A DNA stretch of 64,000 bases from Aminipila luticellarii (GCF_004103735.1 NZ_CP035281.1:1798001-1862000); one strand, 5' to 3'; shown: positions 53,781 through 63,444, numbered from the stretch's first letter. Notes: generated by a model from the letters alone, not told the origin. Made by a program: numbers and translations.

Positions 53781-53796
53781 GCAAAACACATGCCAA
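53781..53796 (-). promoter_or_regulatory. sigma-54 promoter of the activase-GRE-ortAB operon
   Basis: The minus strand reads TTGGCATGTGTTTTGC, with GG and GC 10 bases apart, 86 bases before the activase ATG. Confidence 0.82.
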
Positions 53797-54161
53797 CTTT
53801 ATTTCTAAAAAATAAATAAAATATAGGATGAAACTGGATATAAATGTAAAAAACAAATGAATTTTGCTCTTTTACTTTACATTTATTTCCAAAACATAGG
53901 GAGAAAAAGCAGACTTATTAAGAATTTTCGCAGCAGATGTGTCTTATTTGATACACATATACTATGCTCCGCATTCCTTTAGGGGTCAAACGCTTTGGAA
54001 ATACACAAATTTCAATAATTATTAAAATAAAAGAAAAAAGGGTAGAATAAATGTGACAAAAATGATACATTAAAATAAAGAATTTGTATCAAAAATGCTA
54101 CAGTTTCATTTATTTTTTATACAGTTTTCATAAAAAGGCTTATAAATACGTAGATTTCAGA

Positions 54162-54177
54162 TTGGTTCAATTTTTGC
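54162..54177 (+). promoter_or_regulatory. sigma-54 promoter of the proline-racemase-family gene
   Basis: TTGGTTCAATTTTTGC has GG and GC 10 bases apart and a perfect TTGC at -12. It lies about 97 bases before the ATG at 54274. Confidence 0.8.
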
Positions 54178-54273
54178 ATTAGTATTTATGTAGTCTTATT
54201 GTTATATAAAGGTGCTTGCTTAAAAGCACGTCTTATTTAATTGTCAGAACGAAATAAAAAATGGAGGATCGAA

Positions 54274-55281
54274 ATGAAAGCAAGAAAGATGTTCAGAACA
54301 ATCGAAACACATACCTTAGGGCACCCTACGCGCAACGTTGTAAGCGGTTTTCGCCACATCCCCGGGAAAACCATGGCTGAAAAATTTACTTATATGAAGG
54401 AAAATGAGGATTGGTTCCGCAAAGTACTGGCGTATGAACCTCGTGGCAGCGAGATCATGTCCTGCACGTTGATCACAGAGCCGTGCACACCGGGAACCGA
54501 TGTAGGGGTCTTATATTTTGAAGCAAGCTGCTGGCTGCCTATGTGCGGTCACGATACCATGGGCGTTGCCGTAGCTTTGATTGAAGCCGGTCTGGTAGAT
54601 GTAAAGGAACCGATGACCACAATCAAATTGGATACGGCTGCAGGGGTGATTACGGTGGAAGCCCGAGTAGAAAACGGTACGGTGGAAGAAGTCTCTTTCC
54701 TAAATGCACCGGCACTGGTTCTGAACCGCAATGTGGAAGTGGATACAAGGGATTTTGGAAAGCTGACTCTGGATATTTCCTGGGGAGGCAATGTGTATGC
54801 CATTCTCCCTGCGGACAGGATCGGCCTGACCATTGAACCCCATAACAGCAGCAAGCTGGTCGAAGCGGCGCAATCCATTGCACGGGATATAAACAGTCAA
54901 GTGACCATCCGCCATCCGGAGCTTCCCTTTGTGAACTGCGTGACTCATGTGGAGTTCTCAGGTCCGCCGAAAAATCCGGAGGCAGACATTCAAAACTGTG
55001 TGGTCGCCCTGCCTAAGGTGGTAGACCGTTCTCCCTGCGGCACCGGCACCTCTGCTAAAGCGGCTCTGCTCTTTGAAGAAGGCAAGCTAAAGGCAGGAGA
55101 CAGTTTTGTTCATGAAAGTATCATCGGCTCTCTTTTTAAGTGTGAAGTGGTGGAGGAAACGACGGTGGGAAGAATCCGGGCTGTTTATCCAAAGATAACG
55201 GGTAATGCCTGTATCATGGGCTTTGCGACTTGGATTCTGGATCCAAAAGATCCTTTTCCTGAAGGATTCTTGCTGGACTAG
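54274..55281 (+). CDS. proline racemase / hydroxyproline 2-epimerase family enzyme
   Basis: A cofactor-free racemase or epimerase of 335 residues. Both catalytic cysteines are present: Cys91 in LPMCGHDTMG and Cys255 in DRSPCGTGTSAK, which separates it from 3-hydroxyproline dehydratases, where one is replaced. THTLGHPTRNVVSG is the N-terminal signature. The start at 54274 has GGAGG 7 bases upstream. Divergence from the glycyl radical operon supports a role in turning cis-4-hydroxy-L-proline into trans-4-hydroxy-D-proline, the substrate of HplG. Plain proline racemase activity cannot be excluded. Confidence 0.87.
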   Translation: MKARKMFRTIETHTLGHPTRNVVSGFRHIPGKTMAEKFTYMKENEDWFRKVLAYEPRGSEIMSCTLITEPCTPGTDVGVLYFEASCWLPMCGHDTMGVAVALIEAGLVDVKEPMTTIKLDTAAGVITVEARVENGTVEEVSFLNAPALVLNRNVEVDTRDFGKLTLDISWGGNVYAILPADRIGLTIEPHNSSKLVEAAQSIARDINSQVTIRHPELPFVNCVTHVEFSGPPKNPEADIQNCVVALPKVVDRSPCGTGTSAKAALLFEEGKLKAGDSFVHESIIGSLFKCEVVEETTVGRIRAVYPKITGNACIMGFATWILDPKDPFPEGFLLD

Positions 55282-55408
55282 GTATTTTATCCGCCTTCCT
55301 TTAGGACGTTCTTCTATTGAAAATTTTTCTTTTTTACGATATGATAAAAATCAAATATATCCGAAAAACAGGAACCTGCAGAATAAATGGAAGTGAGGAG
55401 CGTATTCA

Positions 55409-57175
55409 ATGGCAGACATACAGCAATTTATAAATGAAATCAGGGAAGTGTCCTCTCGCAGTAGCCGGCGTAAAATCACAGGAAAAAACGCCCTGGTAAA
55501 GGATTTGTTTGAGTTCGTTTTTAAACGGGCAAATCTAAAGTATGACCTGCTGGTCTTATGTACGAAAAAGGGGCTGCTCCTCGATTGCTTTTCTCCGGAG
55601 CTGGATCGTGATCTTTCCGGTTACACCATTTCCCCTGATGTTTTCTACGCTCAGCAAGAGCATTTTATATTCAACGACAGCTTAGAAGAGTTCCTTCTTA
55701 TTTCGTCCCTTCCGGAAGAGTTTGCACCGCTTGCCAACCAACTGCAGAGCAATCTGAAAATGCTGCTTGGAATATACGATGTCAACAAAGGCCGGGAACA
55801 ATATTTGTTAGATTGTTTAGATGCTGTAGAAAACGCCATTTGTATCTATGATAAGGATGCGAATTTACTTTATGCGAACAAGGCCCACTGTGAAAATCTT
55901 CACATATTTGATAAAGAGGCCGCCATTGGCATGAACATTTTGGATATAACAAAGCAATCCGGAATAAAAATCCATGCTACCAAAAACGGCTCTGACAGTT
56001 TAAAAATGATGGATGTATTAAAAAGCGGCAAAAAGACCTTAGATTGGGAGGTCATGATTGAATCCCAAACCTTTACCAACAAAGCCCAGTTCGTTTCGAA
56101 CAATATGTATCCTATCAAAAATAAAAGCGGCCAAGTGGAGGGAATGGTAGAAATCGCTTACTCCCATCAGCTGAGCTTAAATAAAACAAAGAAAATTATG
56201 GGGTTAACGGCGGAGTACACCTTTGATTCCATCGTCGGCTCCAGCCCTGCCATCACAGAAAAAATTCAGCAGGCAAAGGAATATGCAAGCAGCCCCTACA
56301 ATTTACTTATCGTAGGGGAAAGCGGTGTGGGAAAGGAACTGTTCGCACAGTCTATTCACAATTACAGCGAAAGAAGACAAGAACCCTTTGTGGCATTAAA
56401 CTGCGCCAGCTTTCCTGAAAACCTCATAGAGAGTGAATTATTTGGTTATGTGGGCGGTGCGTTTACGGGCGCGTCTAAGACCGGACAGATCGGTAAATTT
56501 GAATTAGCCGACGGAGGTACTCTGTTCTTAGATGAAATTGGTGAACTGCCCTATCATTTTCAATCCAAGCTTCTCCGAGTTCTCGAAACCCGCAAGATCA
56601 CAAGAATCGGCAGTTCCAATGAAACTCCGGTCAATGTACGGGTCGTCGCGGCAACCAATCGGGATTTAGAACAGATGATATCGGAAGGCCTGTTCCGGCA
56701 GGATCTATACTATCGTTTGCAAGTATTGAACATTGACATTCCTCCTTTGAGAAAACGCCGTGAAGATTTATTATTACTAACGGAAACCTTTTTAAAAGAG
56801 GCCGCCGATGCCAATGGAGACGAACCAAAGGTCTTAGACTCCGATGCACAAAAATGCTTGATGGAATATGAATGGCCGGGCAATGTCCGGGAACTTCGAA
56901 ATGTGATCCATCGAATCACGCTGCTGTCCAAAATAAATGTGGTGTCCAAGGATATCCTTGAGGCAGCGATATATTCCAAGGGCTACCGGTTAAAACCTGA
57001 AAGCAATGAAACACCGGAAGTGAGATTAAATAAGCGGCGGATGGATGTAGATCATTCCTATGCCAATCTCATAAATGAAGCGCTTGAAATCACCAAAGGA
57101 AATAAAAAGCAGGCTGCGGATCTCCTTGGGGTATCGCGAAAGACCTTTTATCGAATGATCGAAAAATACTGTTAA
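55409..57175 (+). CDS. PAS-containing sigma-54-dependent activator
   Basis: The 588 residues have an N-terminal region without a receiver domain (about 1-125), a PAS domain (about 130-250), an AAA+ domain with Walker A GESGVGKE (303-310), GAFTGA, TLFLDEIGEL and WPGNVREL, and a C-terminal Fis-type helix-turn-helix (NKKQAADLLGVSRKTFYRMI). It activates sigma-54 promoters on sensing a cytoplasmic signal, possibly a pathway amino acid. Lying downstream of the racemase, it is the natural regulator of the divergent sigma-54 promoters at 53781 and 54162. AGTGAGGAG precedes the ATG. Confidence 0.92.
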   Translation: MADIQQFINEIREVSSRSSRRKITGKNALVKDLFEFVFKRANLKYDLLVLCTKKGLLLDCFSPELDRDLSGYTISPDVFYAQQEHFIFNDSLEEFLLISSLPEEFAPLANQLQSNLKMLLGIYDVNKGREQYLLDCLDAVENAICIYDKDANLLYANKAHCENLHIFDKEAAIGMNILDITKQSGIKIHATKNGSDSLKMMDVLKSGKKTLDWEVMIESQTFTNKAQFVSNNMYPIKNKSGQVEGMVEIAYSHQLSLNKTKKIMGLTAEYTFDSIVGSSPAITEKIQQAKEYASSPYNLLIVGESGVGKELFAQSIHNYSERRQEPFVALNCASFPENLIESELFGYVGGAFTGASKTGQIGKFELADGGTLFLDEIGELPYHFQSKLLRVLETRKITRIGSSNETPVNVRVVAATNRDLEQMISEGLFRQDLYYRLQVLNIDIPPLRKRREDLLLLTETFLKEAADANGDEPKVLDSDAQKCLMEYEWPGNVRELRNVIHRITLLSKINVVSKDILEAAIYSKGYRLKPESNETPEVRLNKRRMDVDHSYANLINEALEITKGNKKQAADLLGVSRKTFYRMIEKYC

Positions 57176-57182
57176 ATCCAAC

Positions 57183-57217
57183 AAAAGCACCAGACTTTTT
57201 ATAGGCCGGTGCTTTTT
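57183..57217 (+). terminator. terminator of the sigma-54 activator gene
   Basis: AAAAGCACC pairs with GGTGCTTTT around 14 bases, followed by TTTTTG. It lies 8 bases after the stop and may also serve the convergent activase gene. Confidence 0.85.
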
Positions 57218-57263
57218 GTTTTATATGCAAAAGCTAGAACTTTTAAGGCTGTTCCCTTTTGTA

Positions 57264-58181
57264 TTACAAGGAAAGCATAATGTGCACCTGAGTTGGTCTG
57301 TCACCAATAATGTCGGCTGCCTGCCCTGCGAGAGCCTCCATATGCTCCTGAGTCGGCACTTCCATTTCAGATAAGGTATACTCTCGCCCCAGTTGTGCAT
57401 ACTTGCTTTCTCCAAGATTGTGATATTGCAGCAATTCTAATGCGGATATGGAAAGCTCCGCTGTGTAATCCGCCGTCTTTCTTATATTCTCAGCGCTGTC
57501 ATTCAGCCCCGGAATGACCGGGATCCGTACGATGATATTGGAATGCCGCTTAGAAAGAGCAGCCAGATTATCCAAAATTGCTTGGTTGGATACACCTGTA
57601 AGCTTTTTATGCTCCCTATCGTCCATGTGCTTTACATCAAAAAATATCAGATCCGAATATTCCAAAGCCTCCAACAGCTTCCGGGTGTCGGCCATGCCCG
57701 TTGTCTCGATTGCCGTATGGATTCCGCCGCTTTTGCATCGTTTAAGCATTTCAATCAGAAAATCCGCCTGCATAAACGGCTCTCCGCCGGAAAAGGTCAC
57801 GCCGCCCCCTGAGGAATCATAAAAGGTTTTATCCTTGACAATCTCCTGATACAGCTCTTCTGCACTGTAGCTCTGCCCGATTAATTGTTTTGCATTGGTA
57901 CAGCATTCCTTCACGCATATCAGGCATTGATCGCATCGGGAACGATCCACAATAGAATACGTATTCCCTTTCTCTATGATTTGCTTCGGGCATACCTCCG
58001 CACAATATCCGCATTTCATGCATCGATTGGCAAAGCTGGCGATTTCCAGCTCCATACGTTGACTTTCGGGATTAGAGCACCACAGACAACGTAACGGGCA
58101 TCCTTTTAAGAATACCGTTGAGCGAATACCCGGACCGTCATGAATCGACATTTTTTGAACATTAAATACGATTCCCTCCAT
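57264..58181 (-). CDS. second glycyl radical enzyme activase
   Basis: A 305-residue radical SAM activase for the neighbouring glycyl radical enzyme. The radical SAM cluster is CPLRCLWC. Two extra clusters are coded by CMKCGYCAEVC and CDQCLICVKEC. IHDGPGIRSTVFLKGC and GGGVTFSGGEPF are the usual substrate and SAM segments. The ATG lies 4 bases after the stop of the glycyl radical gene, so the two are translated together. It is the last gene of its operon. Confidence 0.93.
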   Translation of the reverse strand: MEGIVFNVQKMSIHDGPGIRSTVFLKGCPLRCLWCSNPESQRMELEIASFANRCMKCGYCAEVCPKQIIEKGNTYSIVDRSRCDQCLICVKECCTNAKQLIGQSYSAEELYQEIVKDKTFYDSSGGGVTFSGGEPFMQADFLIEMLKRCKSGGIHTAIETTGMADTRKLLEALEYSDLIFFDVKHMDDREHKKLTGVSNQAILDNLAALSKRHSNIIVRIPVIPGLNDSAENIRKTADYTAELSISALELLQYHNLGESKYAQLGREYTLSEMEVPTQEHMEALAGQAADIIGDRPTQVHIMLSL

Positions 58182-58185
58182 ATTT

Positions 58186-60558
58186 TCATCCGCAGCAGCT
58201 TACATTGGTATGTGCAGTCCTTCCTATGATATTGTTCTGTACTTCTCGGTCCAACTCGATAAAGTAAGCCGAATATCCGGCAACTCTTACCAGCAGATTG
58301 CGGTACTCCTCCGGATTCCTCTGGGCGTCCTTTAAGGTCTCTGCATCGACCACATTGATCTGAACATGTTCTCCGTCCAGGGCAAAGTAGGAAGTAATAC
58401 AGTCTTTCAGAATCTCTTCGCCTTTTTCGCCTTTGACCACACTTGGACTAAATTTCATATTCAGCAGGGAGCCGTTGTTAATATCAGTCTGGTCAATGGA
58501 TGCCACCGATTTAAAGGTTGCAGTCGGACTGACGGTATCCCTGCCGACCATCGGAGATGCGTTATCGGAAACAGCCTCCCCGGCCAGTCTGCCGTCCGGA
58601 GTGGCTCCGATACATTTCCCTTGAAGTACGTTGAAGGAGGTAGACAGAATCGAGTTCTCATACGTTCCGCCCCGGCTGTCGCGATACTTGACCATTTCCT
58701 GATTGTAAGCGCGAATCATACGGTTGGCATAGGCGTCCACTTCTTCCACATCGTTTCCATATTTCGGTACTTTGTTTAAAATAATCTGACGCAATCGCTC
58801 ATTGCCTTCATAGTTGTTAAGCAGCACCTCATTAAAGGCTTTAGCATTTAAAAGTTTCTCCTTAAAGACCACATAATCTATTGCCTCCAAACAATCCGCT
58901 CCATTTGCCATGGCTACTAAGAATACGCCGGAAGAATTATATAATGCGCCGCCTTCTTCCAAAGATTTTCCTCTGCTGATGCAATCCGTTACAAGGGCGG
59001 AAGCATATCCTTTCGGCACATAGATCGCATGCATGGCACATACCTTTGTGTAGCTTTCACACATGATTTTAACAAAATGCTGAATTTGCTGGTGAAGTGC
59101 ATTTTCAAAATCTTTAATACCGACGAAAGTATTCGGATCTCCTGTTTTTAATCCCATCTCGCATTTAGCAACAGGGTCCCATCCATTATTCATGACCAGT
59201 TCAATGCACTTTGCTGCATTTACATATCCTACATTCGGACGTCCATCGGATTTTCCCTGTACATAAGGCTCTACACAGCCATGAACAGTCCAATCTCTGG
59301 AATCCTCCACTGTCGCGCCCTTATTTTGAATTAATCTGGTAACCAGATCATCATTATAGAAGGCCGGTATAGAGTATCCGTCTTGAACGTAGGAAAGAGC
59401 CAGCTTCATCAGGTCATCCGGCGTATTTTTATTCACACGTAAAGCCATCGTCGGCTGAACGGTTTTTACGAGATCCCAGGCGCGCAGTACTGCATAAGTC
59501 AATTCATTGGTCGCGTCCGTACCATCCTTTTTCAATCCGCCGATTGCCATCTGCTGCCACATAGGATATGCGGCGAAAGCACGGGAGTCAAAGCTGTCCC
59601 TAACTTTGAGTACTTCCGTACATTTAATATACAGAGCGGCCAACAGTTCCTCTGCGTCTTCCGCCGGCATATCTCCCTCAAGAACCGATTTTTTATAATA
59701 CTTATACAGATTCTGATCTAAACGTGCAATAGCAATGGAATGCCCGTTATCCTCAATTTGTATGGTCATCTGTAAAAACCATACGAACTGTAGTGCTTCC
59801 CAGAAATCTCTTGGTTCATTCTCCGGAACATGGGAACATACATCTGCTATTTTTAACAATTCTGCTTTTCTTGCTTTATCCGTTTCTGTCTCAGCCTGCT
59901 CTGCAGCCTTTCTTGCATATGTATGGGCAAATCGAATGACTGCTTCACAGGAAATAATATTTGCATTCCAAAAATCTACTTTTTTCATATCTTCCGGTGT
60001 ATGTACGGTTGTATTTTTGATCATCTCTTTGGACCGGTCTATTAATCCTCTTAACCCTAACGGCAGTATTCTTGGATAGTCCGGAGAGATATGGCCCATA
60101 CCGGTGGTTCTCGCTCCGACGGATAATACGCCGCACTCCTGCGCCTTTAATACATAGTCGTCAAGAACCCTGGTGGACTGAACGTCAAAGGTATTTTCGC
60201 CCCACTTTTCAAGGATTGCGACTAATTCTTTTTTATCCTCCGGGTCCACAACAATCGGATCCGTGCCGCGTACCGGGAACAAATCCATCTCATCAAGAAC
60301 CCATTTTGCGCCGAATTCCGGGAAAACAGAAATGCCACGAACTCGCTGGGTGAGACTTCCTACCAGGAGTTCCTCGGGCTGCATATTGGGCTTCATGTGA
60401 TCCAATATATAAGCAAAAGCATACGCCCTGCGGAGCACCGGCGGATAATTGGAATAAATATCATAGGCCTCTGTCACTAATCGGGCCCGTTCTGCGTCCA
60501 ACTGCGGTTTCGTTTCCTTCATCCTCAGATTCATTCGATCTAACCTTTTTCTGTCCAT
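58186..60558 (-). CDS. second glycyl radical enzyme, eliminase branch, substrate unknown
   Basis: The 790 residues carry Gly761 in LVRVAGYSAYF, and Cys428 and Glu430 in VHGCVEPYVQGKSDG. GCVEP is the arrangement of the diol-dehydratase-like eliminases, but neighbours include no diol enzymes. The tail after the usual IIGRT has ten more residues, ending SCCG, which is unusual. Upstream lie a LysR regulator, a GntR regulator, an EamA transporter and a second proC. HypD (trans-4-hydroxy-L-proline dehydratase) is typically linked to proC, so a proline-ring substrate is possible, but the active-site string differs from the GCVET I recall for HypD. I therefore leave the substrate open. Confidence 0.86.
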   Translation of the reverse strand: MDRKRLDRMNLRMKETKPQLDAERARLVTEAYDIYSNYPPVLRRAYAFAYILDHMKPNMQPEELLVGSLTQRVRGISVFPEFGAKWVLDEMDLFPVRGTDPIVVDPEDKKELVAILEKWGENTFDVQSTRVLDDYVLKAQECGVLSVGARTTGMGHISPDYPRILPLGLRGLIDRSKEMIKNTTVHTPEDMKKVDFWNANIISCEAVIRFAHTYARKAAEQAETETDKARKAELLKIADVCSHVPENEPRDFWEALQFVWFLQMTIQIEDNGHSIAIARLDQNLYKYYKKSVLEGDMPAEDAEELLAALYIKCTEVLKVRDSFDSRAFAAYPMWQQMAIGGLKKDGTDATNELTYAVLRAWDLVKTVQPTMALRVNKNTPDDLMKLALSYVQDGYSIPAFYNDDLVTRLIQNKGATVEDSRDWTVHGCVEPYVQGKSDGRPNVGYVNAAKCIELVMNNGWDPVAKCEMGLKTGDPNTFVGIKDFENALHQQIQHFVKIMCESYTKVCAMHAIYVPKGYASALVTDCISRGKSLEEGGALYNSSGVFLVAMANGADCLEAIDYVVFKEKLLNAKAFNEVLLNNYEGNERLRQIILNKVPKYGNDVEEVDAYANRMIRAYNQEMVKYRDSRGGTYENSILSTSFNVLQGKCIGATPDGRLAGEAVSDNASPMVGRDTVSPTATFKSVASIDQTDINNGSLLNMKFSPSVVKGEKGEEILKDCITSYFALDGEHVQINVVDAETLKDAQRNPEEYRNLLVRVAGYSAYFIELDREVQNNIIGRTAHTNVSCCG

Positions 60559-60688
60559 AAAAATAGCTCCTTTCTTTTTTCGTACGATTTTATATCTGAA
60601 TCATACTATAGAAAGAAGCTCTTTGAAAAGCGACTAAATAACATGGCGGCTGTGACAAATCGGAAAGGAAATACCGTAAACATGTATC

Positions 60689-61570
60689 CTATAACATATT
60701 GTCTTTTGCATATTGAATAAATTTTTTTGCTGCCGGAGAAATTCGTTCCTTGGTGCGAACCGCTATACCGATCTCTCTCGTTTCTTGTATATCCAGCGGG
60801 CGATAAATCACATCATAGGAATCCACTGCATATTTTGCTATCAGCTCCGGAAGGATCGTAACAAAACCATTTTGTTCTACAACGCGTATGGTCGTAAAAT
60901 CTGAATTAGTCGTAAAGACTGGATGTATCTCTCCATGAACATGCTTCATCCAACAATAGGTGTCCGGATCTTCTCCCTCATGAGACCGAAATAATACAAC
61001 ATTCTCTTCAAACAGCTCATCGATAGGAATGATTTGCTTTTCACCCAGCGGGTGATTTTTCGGCAGCAATGCCACAAAGGGATCTTGTTTGATGCTGGTC
61101 CAATCAAAATGAAACGGAGCCTGCTTGCTGAAAATTCCCAGATCAATAAATCCCTGATTTAACCATTGCTCCAATAAATTGATGTTATTATCTTCTATGA
61201 CCTCCACCTGTATTCCCGGAAATCGTTGGTGGAAGGCTCGCAAAATACCCGGCATCCACACATAGGCTGCTGTAGGAAAGCTTCCGATGCGAACCATCCC
61301 GGTCTCAACGCCGCGTATGCTTGAAAACTCCTCCTCTAGGGTGCCTTTATCCTTGATCAGCTGCCGAACAAGGGGAAGCATCCTTTTTCCCTCAGCTGTC
61401 AGGGAGATTCCCTTATTATTCCGAACAATAAGCGGAAATCCGATTTCATTTTCCATACTGTTCATCATCTTAGAGATGCCCGATTGTGTATAGCCAAATT
61501 CTTCACAGACCTTACTGTAACTGCCGCGGTCTGCTATACTCAGAAAAATTTCATATTTTATAAGATCCAA
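60689..61570 (-). CDS. LysR-family transcription regulator
   Basis: The 293 residues have an N-terminal winged helix (KYEIFLSIADRGSYSKVCEEFGYTQSGISKMMNSME) and a two-lobe ligand-binding domain (VRIGSFPTAAYVWMPGILRAFH). It lies upstream of the second glycyl radical operon, in the same orientation, and probably senses that pathway's substrate. GGAGG lies upstream of the ATG at 61570. The inducer is not known. Confidence 0.92.
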   Translation of the reverse strand: MDLIKYEIFLSIADRGSYSKVCEEFGYTQSGISKMMNSMENEIGFPLIVRNNKGISLTAEGKRMLPLVRQLIKDKGTLEEEFSSIRGVETGMVRIGSFPTAAYVWMPGILRAFHQRFPGIQVEVIEDNNINLLEQWLNQGFIDLGIFSKQAPFHFDWTSIKQDPFVALLPKNHPLGEKQIIPIDELFEENVVLFRSHEGEDPDTYCWMKHVHGEIHPVFTTNSDFTTIRVVEQNGFVTILPELIAKYAVDSYDVIYRPLDIQETREIGIAVRTKERISPAAKKFIQYAKDNML

Positions 61571-61641
61571 CTGCTTTTCCTCCTAACTAAAATCCATTCC
61601 AATTAAAAGGGCTGTCTGCATTTGAAATCAGGCTGCTTTCT

Positions 61642-62370
61642 CTAGTTCTTACTGGTTTTGAACTGTAATTCGTAAATGTCATAGCTTAAATGATCATAGG
61701 CGATATTTTTTGCCTTTTCTGCTTCATGATTTTTGATGGCATGAAACAGTTCCCTATGCTGTTGCAGGGATTCTTTCCTGAACGCACTGGTGTCCGTGCT
61801 CCGCGAATAAATGTTTTCTATTATTTGCTGATTAAAAATATCATAATAAGCCGTTAAAGCACTTGTAATCAGGTTATTGTTCGCCAGACTTCTAATGTAG
61901 GCATGGAATTCGTAATTTTTTACTAAAAGCTCTCTCCAGTTGTCCGCAACCTCTTCACACTCGTTCATTAAGGCTTCGAGCCTTGTTATTCCTTCTTCAT
62001 CAATATTCTTTGCCGCAAGGAACACCGCTTCGGGTTCTAAAGCGCAGACAAATTCTATCAGCTCACGGTTATCAGCCAGCTCTAAGCTCGCCATAAAATT
62101 TCCCTGTTTTGCAATATCTTCTCTGCATTTTATATAAGTCCCATGCTTTGTCCGGCGTATAAAGCCCTGGGTATCAAGAATCTTATACGCCTCTCTCAAG
62201 GTACTGCGGCTGACATTCAATTTTTTGCAAAACTCGTTTTCATTGGGAAATACGAATCCATCATCCAGTTCTCTGGAGACGATCATTTCCTTTATTTTAT
62301 CCGCTAAAAAGTCTGATTGTGTTTTAATTTCATTAATCACTAATTTATCAAATAGTTTTTCCTTTTCCAT
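61642..62370 (-). CDS. GntR-family regulator with FCD ligand domain
   Basis: The 242 residues start at 62370 (MEKEKLFDKLVINEIKTQSD), chosen for AGAGAGG 5 bases upstream rather than the earlier ATG at 62394. The DNA-binding domain is VFPNENEFCKKLNVSRSTLREAYKILDTQGFIRRTKHGTYI. The C-terminal FCD domain contains FVCALEPEAVFLAA and a helical metal- or ligand-binding bundle with EFHAYIRSLANN and HRELFHAI. It probably represses a catabolic gene set including the local transporter or glycyl radical operon. A promoter lies at 62397-62426. Confidence 0.9.
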   Translation of the reverse strand: MEKEKLFDKLVINEIKTQSDFLADKIKEMIVSRELDDGFVFPNENEFCKKLNVSRSTLREAYKILDTQGFIRRTKHGTYIKCREDIAKQGNFMASLELADNRELIEFVCALEPEAVFLAAKNIDEEGITRLEALMNECEEVADNWRELLVKNYEFHAYIRSLANNNLITSALTAYYDIFNQQIIENIYSRSTDTSAFRKESLQQHRELFHAIKNHEAEKAKNIAYDHLSYDIYELQFKTSKN

Positions 62371-62396
62371 ACGTACCTCTCTTTTTATTCCCATCT

Positions 62397-62426
62397 ATTA
62401 TATAACATACAGCTATATATAATCAA
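62397..62426 (-). promoter_or_regulatory. promoter of the GntR regulator gene
   Basis: On the minus strand TTGATT (62421-62426) and TATAAT (62397-62402) are 18 bases apart. The spacer is an AT-rich imperfect palindrome that could be the autoregulatory site. Confidence 0.65.
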
Positions 62427-62467
62427 TGGAAAGCACGAAGAATTCATTTTGCAGTACGCAGTCTTAG

Positions 62468-63412
62468 CTAATCTATATCTGCCTTTTGATTCTTATTAAC
62501 AATGATGATTCCTATACTTACAAAGAAAAGAGCACTAACGGTAGTCGCCGTAATGGCATTTTCACCGAGAAAAATAGCTGACATCAAGACTCCAAAAACA
62601 GGAATACTGAATCCAAATATACTGATTTTGCCTATGGGATTATATTTTAATAAATTGGCCCACAGACAGAAAGTAATAGTAGAAATCAAGGACAAATATA
62701 GCAGCAGCAGAGAGGAAACAAAAGTAAATCCACCCACATGCCCCCCTGTCATGCCTCCGATCAGGATCAGAACCGCACCTCCAAATAGGAGCTGGTACGC
62801 CGTGATGGCATTTGGCGTTTCTTTGTCCGAAATCTTCTTGAGGGTTACGGAACTGATTCCATACGAAATAGAGCATAGCAATATCAGACCCTCGCCCATA
62901 AAGCTGAAACCGTCTGCCAAACCCTCCCCGTTAAGATTTACAACGATTACGCCGGTAAACCCTATCATGCACCCAAGAACTTCTTTTAACGACATCTTCT
63001 CGTTTTTTGTCATAAAATGAGCGGCAATGATGGAGAAAAAGGCATTGGATCCATTGATAACCGAGCCCTTCGCCCCTGTTGTATTGGAAAGTCCTATATA
63101 AAAGCAGACATATTGTATGGTCGTCTGAAGTATTCCCTGCATGAATATGGACGGAATGGAGGAGGTTTTTATTGTGACAAGCTTTTTTTCAAGCACGCTG
63201 ACGATAAAAAGCGTCAGCATTCCGGCAAGAAAAAAACGGTATCCGGCAAAGAGTATCTGGCTTCCCGTATCTTCGATATGAAAAAGGATAAACCCCTTCT
63301 TTATTGCGGGGAATGCACTTCCCCACAGGCAGCAAGTCAATAAAGCCAGAAGCACAATGGCGGCTGGCTGTGTAAAAATATTCTTATTATCAGGTCTATT
63401 CATGTCATGCAT
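62468..63412 (-). CDS. EamA-family transporter (DMT superfamily)
   Basis: A membrane protein of 314 residues with ten helices in two EamA repeats. The first starts ALLTCCLWGSAFPAIKKG, and the second GLILLCSISYGISSVTLKK. Members export or import amino acids and other metabolites; the substrate here is unknown. I use ATG 63412; an upstream TTG (63415) is the only alternative. It lies between proC and gntR on the same strand and probably belongs to the same catabolic group. Confidence 0.88.
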   Translation of the reverse strand: MHDMNRPDNKNIFTQPAAIVLLALLTCCLWGSAFPAIKKGFILFHIEDTGSQILFAGYRFFLAGMLTLFIVSVLEKKLVTIKTSSIPSIFMQGILQTTIQYVCFYIGLSNTTGAKGSVINGSNAFFSIIAAHFMTKNEKMSLKEVLGCMIGFTGVIVVNLNGEGLADGFSFMGEGLILLCSISYGISSVTLKKISDKETPNAITAYQLLFGGAVLILIGGMTGGHVGGFTFVSSLLLLYLSLISTITFCLWANLLKYNPIGKISIFGFSIPVFGVLMSAIFLGENAITATTVSALFFVSIGIIIVNKNQKADID

Positions 63413-63444
63413 CAACTTTCTTTTCTCTAAAGGTGTTTTTAAAT

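Larger units (their letters stand above)
53696..54273. promoter_or_regulatory. divergent sigma-54 control region with TGATACA sites
   Basis: Between divergent sigma-54 promoters lie TGATACA (in TTGATACACA near 53950), TGATACA near 54063 and TGTATCA near 54087. The last two form an inverted repeat. These probably bind the activator encoded at 55409. The region is AT-rich and holds no ORF with a ribosome site. Confidence 0.6.

Noticed and set aside
54241-54273. TTG start giving an 11-residue longer racemase
   Set aside because: The GGAGG site fits ATG 54274, where the family N terminus begins.
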